Origin: Sporomusa silvacetica DSM 10669
Lineage (GTDB): Bacteria > Bacillota > Negativicutes > Sporomusales > Sporomusaceae
DNA length: 64,000 nucleotides
Reading direction: 5' to 3'
Assembly: GCF_002257705.1 (NCBI RefSeq)
Contig: NZ_LSLK01000091.1
Location: 1 to 64,000 of the forward strand
The notes below the pieces were generated by a model that was not told the origin of the DNA, ran no database searches, and saw nothing but the letters and a program-made list of their open reading frames with translations. Positions within the stretch are counted from its first letter, which is position 1; every line of letters starts with the position of its first letter. The position numbers and the translations under genes are program-made. This document shows positions 9,212 through 16,855 of the stretch, piece by piece.

Positions 9212-9367
9212 CTATTTTTTCCTCCAAGTTCGTATTTCGACATAGTCTGCTGAATTTTGGAATATACTTTTTTGGGGATAAGCCTTCGAATAAAAATATG
9301 ATAATATCAGACAAAATACAACCAATCCTAATAAAATGATATATAGATTTTCCATTAATATATTCAT
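9212..9367 (-). CDS. Small membrane protein between riboswitch and HD-GYP gene
   Basis: A 51-residue ORF beginning MNILMENLYIILLGLVVFCL, with one membrane helix (residues 7-25) and a basic C-terminus ending RTWRKK. An AAGGAGG site lies 5 bases before the ATG at 9367; the out-of-frame ATG at 9371 is too close to it. It is the first gene after the riboswitch and may be cotranscribed with the HD-GYP gene about 95 bases downstream. Family unknown; a membrane partner of the phosphodiesterase is possible. Confidence 0.55.
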   Translation of the reverse strand: MNILMENLYIILLGLVVFCLILSYFYSKAYPQKSIFQNSADYVEIRTWRKK

Positions 9368-9708
9368 GCATTCCTCCTTGTAATTAGTAGTCACGAGAAA
9401 CCTGTGACGTTAATAGAGCATATTTTTCTACCAAAAGGTTTTACCTGATTCTGCTGACCACCAACTACTCATCTTTCGAACCGTTGTTCCATATATATTC
9501 TGTTGGGCAAATAGGGGGGTTTGTTTGAATAGAAATGATTAGTTTACGATTCTGTGCCCAAAATATGAATAGTCTTTGCTAAATTTGTTGATTTTTAAGG
9601 CCTTCTGCTGTAGGGCTACTATTTTTTATTAATCAAAATCTTCTATGGCAATTTGGCAAGTTAGTATCCAACATTTCCAAATTAGTTAATTAGACAATAC
9701 TCATTTTG

Positions 9709-9747
9709 GAAAAATAAATGGCACCAATCTATAAACAGATTGATGCC
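9709..9747 (-). terminator. Terminator in the cyclic-di-GMP riboswitch leader
   Basis: Arms GGCATCAATCT and AGATTGGTGCC (minus strand) form an 11-bp hairpin with one wobble pair, followed by ATTTATTTTT. It lies 20 bases downstream of the riboswitch aptamer and upstream of the small membrane ORF, so it is the likely expression platform. Confidence 0.75.
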
Positions 9748-9767
9748 AACATGTACAATTCTTTACG

Positions 9768-9849
9768 AATCGGCAACCTGGCAGTCATAGACCAATCTGT
9801 CCTTAGACCCATAGCTTTGCGTCCTCATCTTTCGATAAGTTTGCCTAGA
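9768..9849 (-). promoter_or_regulatory. Cyclic-di-GMP-I (GEMM) riboswitch
   Basis: Read on the minus strand, the segment contains the conserved GEMM-I elements in order: GGCAAAC, a CGAAAG tetraloop, GACGCAAAGC, GGGTCTAAGG, a TATGAC linker and GCCAGGTTGCCGA. These define the aptamer that binds cyclic-di-GMP. A terminator follows at once, and the downstream genes are a small membrane ORF and an HD-GYP phosphodiesterase. Whether the ligand turns expression on or off is not evident by eye. Confidence 0.88.
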
Positions 9850-10144
9850 AAATTATGTATGATTATGCATATTAAACGAATTTCAGTTGCAATCTTACAT
9901 CAAGATAAACTAATAGTCAATGTAATAATTAGGACTAAAATCTCTTTTAAAAGCACTTTTTAGCCCTCAAACAATGCTAATTTTTTGTTTTTCTACAAAA
10001 TAGCAATATATATAACATAAACTTATCACAAGCGCCAATAAATGTCAATTATCTAATTAGATAATTGCTCTCTGTATAAAGCTATTTCGCATATGCCTTT
10101 CATTTTTAGCAATAATTTGCAGGATGTCGCAAATACGCTGTTTA

Positions 10145-10201
10145 TCAAAGGATCTGTCATGGGGACACCTGTCAGACCTGTCATGGGGACAGGTCCTTTG
10201 A
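10145..10201. repeat. Imperfect inverted repeat with internal direct repeats
   Basis: Arms TCAAAGGATCTGTC (10145-10158) and GACAGGTCCTTTGA (10188-10201) pair with one mismatch, and TGTCATGGGGACA occurs twice within. It looks like a dispersed intergenic repeat. The 9850-10436 gap holds no gene that I can support. Confidence 0.5.
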
Positions 10202-10320
10202 CACACTATTGGTAATATATTGCTTCCTCGTAGTGTCTGCCGCTCTTTTATCTCAGTTTAGTAAATAATTTGCAAATAAGTCAATTTATTTATAACACGA
10301 CCAATATTTTGAAAGAATGA

Positions 10321-10334
10321 GAGCCTGAAGGCTC
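10321..10334 (-). terminator. Weak terminator-like hairpin after glpP
   Basis: GAGCC-TTCA-GGCTC on the minus strand, followed by a poor T-tract (TCATTCTTTC). It lies about 100 bases beyond the glpP stop and could end the glycerol operon transcript. Confidence 0.3.
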
Positions 10335-10436
10335 ATATAGTTGCGTTACTTCTTGGCAATCACCAAGCTTACGCTGACGAAAAAGCTTAATTGTCGGATA
10401 GCCCTTTCCTAAACAAACCACGTAATTGCTAGGTTT

Positions 10437-11051
10437 CTATATTGTCGAAAGGGGTTTTGTTGTCAAATTTGCAACCGAAAAATTCCATAAACTTGTAGTA
10501 CTTGTATCGGCACCTACTGCGCCTGCCTTGAGTATTTGTTTAATATCCTGAGTGCTTTTGATTAAACCGGCGGCAATTATTGGTTGCTGAAAATGCTTTC
10601 TGATTTGTTCATATACCTTCAACACCGCTACCCCTGGCATAATTTCTATAAAGTCTGGTTTAGACTGACGCAAAGCATTAATTCCACTGATTACCGATGG
10701 CGTATCATGAGCAAAAATTCGTTGAGCTGTCACAAGACCTTCTTTATGACCTGTCGCTACTAGTTGACCATTAGGAGTAACAATGCCATCTACGTCGGCT
10801 TTCTCTTTTAGATACTTGATGGCAACCTTATCTCTAGCCATGCCGCCAATCATATCAACATGAACCAATACTATTTTCTTATGTTTACGCAATTGCTGAC
10901 TTATTTCAACAATATTGAAAATATCGCCTGATGAAATCATTACTATTCGGACATTACTATTGATTACAGTAGGAAGCATTTCCGGTTTTTGCAGTGAAGC
11001 AACAATCGGGCATATTTGTAGTGCAGCCAAAACTTTATCTTGAGGAAGCAT
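10437..11051 (-). CDS. glpP: Glycerol-3-phosphate-responsive antiterminator GlpP
   Basis: A 204-residue TIM-barrel-like regulator of the GlpP family. The family landmarks VHVDMIGGMARDK, DGIVTPNGQLVATGHKEGL and FIEIMPGV are all present. With glycerol-3-phosphate bound, GlpP binds leader mRNA and prevents termination. It is the last gene of the glycerol operon, and the operon leader at 20034-20095 carries a strong terminator that is the obvious target. A GAAAGGAAGAG site precedes the ATG. The length is slightly above the usual of about 190. Confidence 0.92.
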   Translation of the reverse strand: MLPQDKVLAALQICPIVASLQKPEMLPTVINSNVRIVMISSGDIFNIVEISQQLRKHKKIVLVHVDMIGGMARDKVAIKYLKEKADVDGIVTPNGQLVATGHKEGLVTAQRIFAHDTPSVISGINALRQSKPDFIEIMPGVAVLKVYEQIRKHFQQPIIAAGLIKSTQDIKQILKAGAVGADTSTTSLWNFSVANLTTKPLSTI

Positions 11052-11141
11052 ATCATCTCTTCCTTTCTCAAATTCAATCGCTTACTATGTCTTAATTCCG
11101 GGATACTAATTAATACTCCTTTAAATTAAGAGAAAAGAATG

Positions 11142-11963
11142 TTAGCAACTCAAAATATACTTTTCAATTATGTCTGCTACACCATCATCATCATTAGTGC
11201 CTGTTACCAAACGGGCGGCACTTTTTACCGTTAACGGGGCATTGCCTACAGCTACCCCAAAACCAGCGTAACTAAGCATCGGAATATCATTATGGCCATT
11301 ACCCACAGCCATAATCTCCCGCTGGTCAATATGCAGCCTGTCTGCAATAAACTTCAGGGCAATTCCTTTATTTACTGCAGGATTGGTAATCTCCAGATAG
11401 TTAGGTTTGGACTCAGCTATTGACAGAGTGTTTTTCCCTAACCGGCTTTGAAATACTTCTAGCATCTGCCGAATTTTTGTTGGTTCCGCAATAGCCAGCA
11501 TTTTCGTCGGCGCTCCCCGCATAGTATACAACTGTTCTCCCACCGGAATCGGCTTAGCTCCTGTAATTTCGGCATATAGTTTCGCCTGTTTATTCAGTTC
11601 CCGCACATACAATTCATCGTTTATATAACTTTGGATATACCACTGCCGCTGTTGGCACAATTGCAAAACCTGTGTAGCTGCTTGCGGATTAATTGGCGAA
11701 TGAAAAAGCACCTTACCTGACGGGTAGTCGTTAATCATAGCCCCATTGTAAGTAATTAACGGCATTTTGAGTTCAAGCTTGCGGGCAAAAAGAATAGTCG
11801 AACAATACATTCGTCCGGTAGCCAAAGTTACTTTTATCCCTTGATTCATTGCTTGCCGAATAGCTTGCTGCGTCCGCTGCGATATTGATATATTATTATT
11901 CAGCAAAGTGTCATCAAGATCAAAAACCATCAGTTTGATGCCCGCCTTTTTAAGCGCCTGCAT
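11142..11963 (-). CDS. Cof-type HAD family phosphatase
   Basis: A 273-residue HAD phosphatase of the Cof subfamily. Motif I MVFDLDDTLL is near residue 12, motif II TLATGRM near 56, and motif IV GNGHNDIPML near 219. These enzymes remove phosphate from small phosphorylated sugars or cofactors in the cytoplasm. It lies between glpC and glpP in the same direction and is probably cotranscribed, so it may dephosphorylate a polyol or sugar phosphate such as glycerol phosphate. Substrate not known from sequence. Confidence 0.88.
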   Translation of the reverse strand: MQALKKAGIKLMVFDLDDTLLNNNISISQRTQQAIRQAMNQGIKVTLATGRMYCSTILFARKLELKMPLITYNGAMINDYPSGKVLFHSPINPQAATQVLQLCQQRQWYIQSYINDELYVRELNKQAKLYAEITGAKPIPVGEQLYTMRGAPTKMLAIAEPTKIRQMLEVFQSRLGKNTLSIAESKPNYLEITNPAVNKGIALKFIADRLHIDQREIMAVGNGHNDIPMLSYAGFGVAVGNAPLTVKSAARLVTGTNDDDGVADIIEKYILSC

Positions 11964-12035
11964 AGTACCTCCTTATCCACATATGGCGCCAAATCAGGCG
12001 GAGAGTTTACTCCGCCTGATTTGCTATGTTTCAGC

Positions 12036-13226
12036 TTAGCTGCAAAAAATTTGAGCAAATACCTCTACTGGATGTAAAGCCTTATACTTAGTGCCATGCT
12101 GAATCTGCAAGCGGCAGGTAGCGCACTCGGTAATAACCATATCCGGCTTGCATTCATTGATGCCATCAAACAGAGCCTGACCTATTTTCATTGAGATATC
12201 ATATTTTTCTTTTTTAAAGCCGTAAGTACCCGACATTCCGCAGCACCCATTATCCACATCGATAATCTCCAGACAGGGATTACTTTTCAATAATTTCACC
12301 CATGGTTTTCCAATACCTTGGGCTTTAAGATGACAAGGCGCATGATAAGCTAACTTTCGAAAAACAGTGGGTTGTCTTTGTTCCATTCTGTCCTGCGAAG
12401 CTACCAAAAGTTCACCCAAATCGTACGTACTGGCTGCTACCATCTGAGCCAATTTAGCCAGCTGCTCATCCTCGCTAAAAAGGCCAGCATACCGGGATTT
12501 AAGTGTATGACCGCAGCTCGTACAAGCCGTAACTATCTTCCAGCCCTTCATCACAGCATCCTTCATCGCCAAAATGTTGTTGCGGGCATCAGCTAATGCC
12601 TCCTCTTTGTCGCTAGCGGCAGGAAGACCACAACAGCCTGTTTGCGCAATTTCCACAGCGTAACCGGCCTTTTCCAAAACTTTTACCGCAGCTGCTCCTA
12701 TGTCTGAATCATTATACTTAATGAAACAACCAGGAAATAGAAGTATTTGCTCCTTTTCCCCTTTCTGCCGACTGCTTCCGTCTGTACCAAGCAGTGGTTT
12801 TGCCGTATAGGCCGGCAAATTCCGTTTAGCAGTAATACCTCCCAGCGGCATAAATGGACTGGCCGCTTTGAGAGCACAATTACTCACCGGAGTCACAATT
12901 GTGCTCATTTTACCCAGCAATGCGGGACGGGCAAAGAAGTAGTCGCGAATTTTTTCCACGCCCGTTTTTTTTCGCTGCGCCTTGGCTTCGGCAATGTACT
13001 CAGACACATTAACCTGATTAGGGCATATCAAGTCGCATTGTCCACACCCCAGACAATAATCCACCCAATCTAAGCTACAATCCAGGCCTTCACGCCGAAA
13101 ACGTTCAATATCTGAGCCCAACTTTTTAGGTCCTGGATAATCAGGGCATACCTTCAACAAGGGACATACGGTATTGCAGTAGGAACATTTTAAACAATAA
13201 TCAATAGTTAGCTTTTCTTTCTCCAT
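12036..13226 (-). CDS. glpC: Anaerobic glycerol-3-phosphate dehydrogenase subunit C
   Basis: A 396-residue iron-sulfur subunit. Two N-terminal 4Fe-4S motifs (CLKCSYCNTVCP from residue 15; CLGCGQCDLICP from 58) are followed by two CCG domains (TGCCGLPAASD, DNGCCGMSGTYG). GlpC anchors the GlpAB dehydrogenase to the membrane and passes electrons onward to the quinone pool. It starts right after the glpB stop, so translation is coupled. Length matches the family. Confidence 0.93.
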   Translation of the reverse strand: MEKEKLTIDYCLKCSYCNTVCPLLKVCPDYPGPKKLGSDIERFRREGLDCSLDWVDYCLGCGQCDLICPNQVNVSEYIAEAKAQRKKTGVEKIRDYFFARPALLGKMSTIVTPVSNCALKAASPFMPLGGITAKRNLPAYTAKPLLGTDGSSRQKGEKEQILLFPGCFIKYNDSDIGAAAVKVLEKAGYAVEIAQTGCCGLPAASDKEEALADARNNILAMKDAVMKGWKIVTACTSCGHTLKSRYAGLFSEDEQLAKLAQMVAASTYDLGELLVASQDRMEQRQPTVFRKLAYHAPCHLKAQGIGKPWVKLLKSNPCLEIIDVDNGCCGMSGTYGFKKEKYDISMKIGQALFDGINECKPDMVITECATCRLQIQHGTKYKALHPVEVFAQIFCS

Positions 13227-13227
13227 A

Positions 13228-14343
13228 CTACCTTGTCACCCCCGCTGCCAGCATTCCCGCCCGGTAACCTGTTACTATCGCCATAGCATTACCACTTTTA
13301 CACTCATAAGTCTCTAGAATATTGCCGGCACCATATACATTCGTTGCAACAGGAAAGTTGTTTTTATTTACTAATTGCATCTGTTCGTTAACCCTGGCAT
13401 CTTCCTGCAGAAATGTTTCGTTATCTTTACCTGCTATAGTAATAGCAATACTATTTTTATTGATTCTACCTGTAGCCACAATAATGCTCTGGGCTTTAAT
13501 TACACGTTTCCTGCCAGGAGTATCTATGATTACCGCTGTACAAAGTCCGTCCTCCAACCGTAAGGCTTGCACTGGATAACCTGGATTACTATCTACACCA
13601 GCTTGGGTTAAATATCTCTGTAAACATTGGAAAACCCTCAGCCCTACCATTGATGGCGGTACTGTAACAAGCTCACCCACAGAACATCCTACCTGCTTTA
13701 TGAACTCAGCGAATTCCTTTTCCTTCATTTTCGATCCGAAAATGGCTGGCAATAACAGCAAATCGTTATCCCCCACCAATGGTTGAACAAGCTCAGCCAG
13801 TTGCTTCTGATTCTGCTTGCCTTCCAGATAGTTAGCTAGATCCAGGCTGGTAAAGGAATGACCTTGCAAACCGGGTATTTCGATATTGGCTGCGCTATAT
13901 TTTACCTGCAAACCTCGCCTTTTGACAGATGCAGAGAGCAATTCAGCTGTTAACTGTGCACTGAAGCCGCTCAAACCATGAATCCCCGCTACTATTACTT
14001 TGCTGCCGTTGACCGGCCTGCCAGCCCAGATGGAGGAGGGGGCTAGCAGTACCTCCTGAAAGCCCCCCATTATATTGGGAATTAACGTACGCTCGTTAAA
14101 AGCACCTTTATATTCGCAGCCGGCTGCCGCTGTCATGGCGCTAAAGAAATCTATGGCTTCTTCCAGATAAGGCTGTTCACTGCTCATACCCTGAATACTT
14201 ACCGTTCCTCCGCCCAGAGCAAAGGTACCCGGCCCGCTGGTTACTAATGTTACCTGGGCGCCGTTTTTTGCCGCCGCTAACGCGGCAGTAATTCCGGCCA
14301 AGCCGCCGCCAATAACTAAAACATTCTTTCGGGTATTATCCAT
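13228..14343 (-). CDS. glpB: Anaerobic glycerol-3-phosphate dehydrogenase subunit B
   Basis: A 371-residue flavoprotein subunit. An N-terminal dinucleotide fold VLVIGGGLAGITAALAAA is followed by a family-typical TSGPGTFALGGGTVSIQG. It works with GlpA to oxidise glycerol-3-phosphate to dihydroxyacetone phosphate without oxygen. A conserved C-terminal GAGNILETYECKSGNA segment is present. An AGGTGAT site precedes the ATG, and glpC follows immediately. Slightly shorter than the E. coli protein. Confidence 0.88.
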   Translation of the reverse strand: MDNTRKNVLVIGGGLAGITAALAAAKNGAQVTLVTSGPGTFALGGGTVSIQGMSSEQPYLEEAIDFFSAMTAAAGCEYKGAFNERTLIPNIMGGFQEVLLAPSSIWAGRPVNGSKVIVAGIHGLSGFSAQLTAELLSASVKRRGLQVKYSAANIEIPGLQGHSFTSLDLANYLEGKQNQKQLAELVQPLVGDNDLLLLPAIFGSKMKEKEFAEFIKQVGCSVGELVTVPPSMVGLRVFQCLQRYLTQAGVDSNPGYPVQALRLEDGLCTAVIIDTPGRKRVIKAQSIIVATGRINKNSIAITIAGKDNETFLQEDARVNEQMQLVNKNNFPVATNVYGAGNILETYECKSGNAMAIVTGYRAGMLAAGVTR

Positions 14344-14397
14344 TTTTTATCACCTAACCCACCAAGGTTTCAATCCATCCACCATTGGTAAACATCA

Positions 14398-15147
14398 CTA
14401 TAAAATCCCCATTCCCTTGCCAATTACAAATGATAGTGCGCCACCGATAAACGGACCTACAACAGGAATCCAAGAATACCCCCAGTCGGAACCACCTTTG
14501 CCAGCGATAGGTAAAATTGCATGAGCAATACGCGGTCCAAGGTCACGGGCCGGGTTGAGGGCATACCCGGTAGGACCGCCAAAGCTAAGCCCCAAGCCCC
14601 AAATCAGAATAGCAACTATATATGGACCAAAACCAGCAGCAAATTTGGCACCGCCACTACTGACTTCTTGAGAAAAGATCACAAAGACCATGAGTATCAA
14701 AAAAGTAGTGGCCAGCACTTCACAAATCAGATTAGCCGTTGTATTGCGGATAGCCGGGGCAGTGCAAAATATACTCAGTTTGCTGGCTTTGTCTTCGGTA
14801 ACTTCCCAATGAGGAAGAAACATCAGCCAGGTTATGCAACCACCGGCAAAACCCCCGGCCACTTGGGCCAACATAGTCATCACCGCATGTCCAGGAGCAT
14901 AGATACCTACCATCATTTTGGCCAATGTAATGGCCGGATTCAAGTCCGCTTGAGGCGCACCGGTAGCAATGGCACTAAATACACCCAACAGCACACCAAA
15001 AGCCCAACCCGCCGTGACCGCAATCCAGGCACCGCCACCACCGCCGCCAACTGCCTTTGAACGTGCCAGGGTCAAATTGGCGCATGCGCCACAACCAAAA
15101 CTAAGTAAAACTAAGGTTCCGAAAAATTCGCCAAACAAATTTGTCAT
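14398..15147 (-). CDS. glpF: Glycerol uptake facilitator (aquaglyceroporin) GlpF
   Basis: A 249-residue MIP-family channel with about six membrane helices and both NPA boxes (ADLNPAITLAKM and GYALNPARDLGPR). The Asp after the second NPAR favours glycerol over water, as in GlpF. A stretch of Gly residues at about 35-40 (AVGGGGGGAW) is unusual. A TTG at 15168 would add seven residues, but the ATG at 15147 fits the family N-terminus. It is 21 bases downstream of glpK, which completes the uptake-and-phosphorylation step. Confidence 0.92.
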   Translation of the reverse strand: MTNLFGEFFGTLVLLSFGCGACANLTLARSKAVGGGGGGAWIAVTAGWAFGVLLGVFSAIATGAPQADLNPAITLAKMMVGIYAPGHAVMTMLAQVAGGFAGGCITWLMFLPHWEVTEDKASKLSIFCTAPAIRNTTANLICEVLATTFLILMVFVIFSQEVSSGGAKFAAGFGPYIVAILIWGLGLSFGGPTGYALNPARDLGPRIAHAILPIAGKGGSDWGYSWIPVVGPFIGGALSFVIGKGMGIL

Positions 15148-15168
15148 AAACAAATACCCCCCAGCCAA

Positions 15169-16677
15169 TCAAACTTTAACTTTTTTGGCCCAGCCCATAC
15201 AAAGTTGTACGGCTTCCTGCCATCCATGATAGAGATTATCACGGTATTCAGCCGACATTTCAGGCTTAAAGGTTTGATCAATACCCCATTGAGAGGCAAT
15301 TTCATCAGTGCTTTGCCACAGTCCACTGCCCAAACCAGCTAAGTAAGCTGCTCCCAATGCCGTCATTTCAGTAATTTTGGGCCTGATAACCGGAATTCCC
15401 AAAATATCAGCCTGAAACTGACAGAGCAAGCTATTCTTAACAGCTCCTCCATCTACTCTCAATTCAGACACTTCGATGGTACCGTCTTTTATTACAGCAT
15501 TAATAATATCTTTCGTCTGATAGGCTAATGCCTCAAGACCTGCACGAATCAAATGGTTTCTGGTAGTACCCCTGGTAATGCCGATTATCATTCCGCGTGC
15601 ATACATATCCCAATAGGGAGCACATAAGCCAACAAAAGCCGGAACCAAATAAACACCGCCGGTATCAGGTACCATAAAGCCATACCATTCCGTATCCGCC
15701 GCCGTATAAATAATTTTAGCCTCATCACGCAACCATTGAATGGTCGCACCTGAAATAAAGATAACTCCCTCCAAAGCATAACTGACTTTTCCGTCAATTC
15801 CCCAGGCGATAGTAGTGGTCAAACCATCTTTAAATACCGGCTTATTGCCGGTATTCATGACATACACACCAGCTGTACCAAAAGTATTCTTAGCCATACC
15901 GGGTTTGAAACAAGCCTGACCAAAAAGAGCGGCTTGTTGGTCGCCAGCATCCCCTCTAATCGATATCTCAGCTCCAAAAAACGATGCACCAGCTACCCCA
16001 TAGTCACCGTTTGAATCAATAACTTCGGGAAGAAGCGCCATCGGTATGTCCATCTTCTGGCAAAGTTGCTCATCCCACTCCATCTTCATAATATTGTAGA
16101 GCATGGTCCGGGAGGCATTGGAGTAATCAGTCTTATGGCTTTTACCGCCTGTAAGATTCCAGATCAGCCAGGTGTCAATGGTCCCAAACAAAAGCTCTCC
16201 CTGCTCGGCTCGTTGTCGTGCGCCAGGTATTTTGTCCAAAATCCAGGGGATTTTGGACGCCGAGAAATAAGCGTCAATGACTAGACCGGTTTTTTCTCTG
16301 ATCTCTTCCGTTAATCCGTCCTCAACCCACTTTTCGACAATCTCTGCTGTTTGGCGTGACTGCCAGCAAATCGCGTTATAAATGGGTTTTCCTGTGGTTT
16401 TATCCCAGATAACCGAAGTTTCTCTTTGATTTGTTACACCAATTGCGCATATTTCCTCCGGAGATATTTTTGCTTTATTAATGGCCTTACGAGCTACTTC
16501 GATCTGAGCCTCGAGTATTTCCACCGCATTATGTTCGACCCAACCCGGAGTAGGAAAGATTTGAGTAAATTCCCGGGAACAATCACCGATAATACACCCA
16601 CTCTTGTCGAAAATGATTGCCCGCACGCCGGTAGTACCTTCATCAAGTGCCATAACATACTGTTTTTCCATACTCAT
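15169..16677 (-). CDS. glpK: Glycerol kinase GlpK
   Basis: A 502-residue FGGY kinase that phosphorylates glycerol with ATP. It shows ALDEGTTGVRAIIFD at the N-terminus, the substrate region VTNQRETSVIWDK, GTIDTWLIWNL, GDAGDQQAALFGQ and the C-terminal RVDGGAVKNSLLCQFQAD signature. Length and all blocks agree with glycerol kinases. The ATG at 16677 follows a GGGGGGA tract; an alternative ATG six bases inside is equally possible. It is preceded by a spacer with two hairpins. Confidence 0.93.
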   Translation of the reverse strand: MSMEKQYVMALDEGTTGVRAIIFDKSGCIIGDCSREFTQIFPTPGWVEHNAVEILEAQIEVARKAINKAKISPEEICAIGVTNQRETSVIWDKTTGKPIYNAICWQSRQTAEIVEKWVEDGLTEEIREKTGLVIDAYFSASKIPWILDKIPGARQRAEQGELLFGTIDTWLIWNLTGGKSHKTDYSNASRTMLYNIMKMEWDEQLCQKMDIPMALLPEVIDSNGDYGVAGASFFGAEISIRGDAGDQQAALFGQACFKPGMAKNTFGTAGVYVMNTGNKPVFKDGLTTTIAWGIDGKVSYALEGVIFISGATIQWLRDEAKIIYTAADTEWYGFMVPDTGGVYLVPAFVGLCAPYWDMYARGMIIGITRGTTRNHLIRAGLEALAYQTKDIINAVIKDGTIEVSELRVDGGAVKNSLLCQFQADILGIPVIRPKITEMTALGAAYLAGLGSGLWQSTDEIASQWGIDQTFKPEMSAEYRDNLYHGWQEAVQLCMGWAKKVKV

Positions 16678-16723
16678 TCCCCCCGTTCAATTTTCGAGAA
16701 GTTCGTAGGCAACAAGCTAACAC

Positions 16724-16834
16724 GCATCAACAGGCGGCCTGGAAGTCCAGTTGATGCTTCGTTACGCTAATCCGACTAGCGCCATGTATGCTGCTACCGC
16801 TTACAAAGCAAAGCACACATGGCAATCAGCTAGT
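16724..16834 (-). other. Two stable hairpins between the RuBisCO-like gene and glpK
   Basis: The first (in transcript order) pairs ACTAGC with GCTAGT and GCCATGTGTGC with GCATACATGGC (16775-16834), 17 pairs including one wobble. The second pairs GCATCAAC with GTTGATGC (16724-16757). Neither has a T-tract, so they are not classic terminators. In an operon spacer of 178 bases, they look like mRNA processing or stability elements. Confidence 0.65.
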
Positions 16835-16855
16835 GGATACACAAAGCTTGTAGCT

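Noticed and set aside
9718..9963. An 81-residue plus-strand ORF
   Set aside because: It covers the antisense of the riboswitch and terminator and has no ribosome site.
10340..10436. Open frame continuing past the glpP stop (YPTIKLFRQRKLGDCQ...)
   Set aside because: It is in frame with glpP but beyond a clean TAG and beyond the usual family length; treated as non-coding.
10670..10690. GACGCAAAGC-like string resembling a riboswitch core
   Set aside because: It lies inside the glpP coding sequence on the plus strand and none of the other GEMM elements are nearby.
14521..15060. A 179-residue open frame on the plus strand
   Set aside because: It lies opposite glpF, has an unnatural composition, and no ribosome site; glpF on the minus strand has both NPA boxes.
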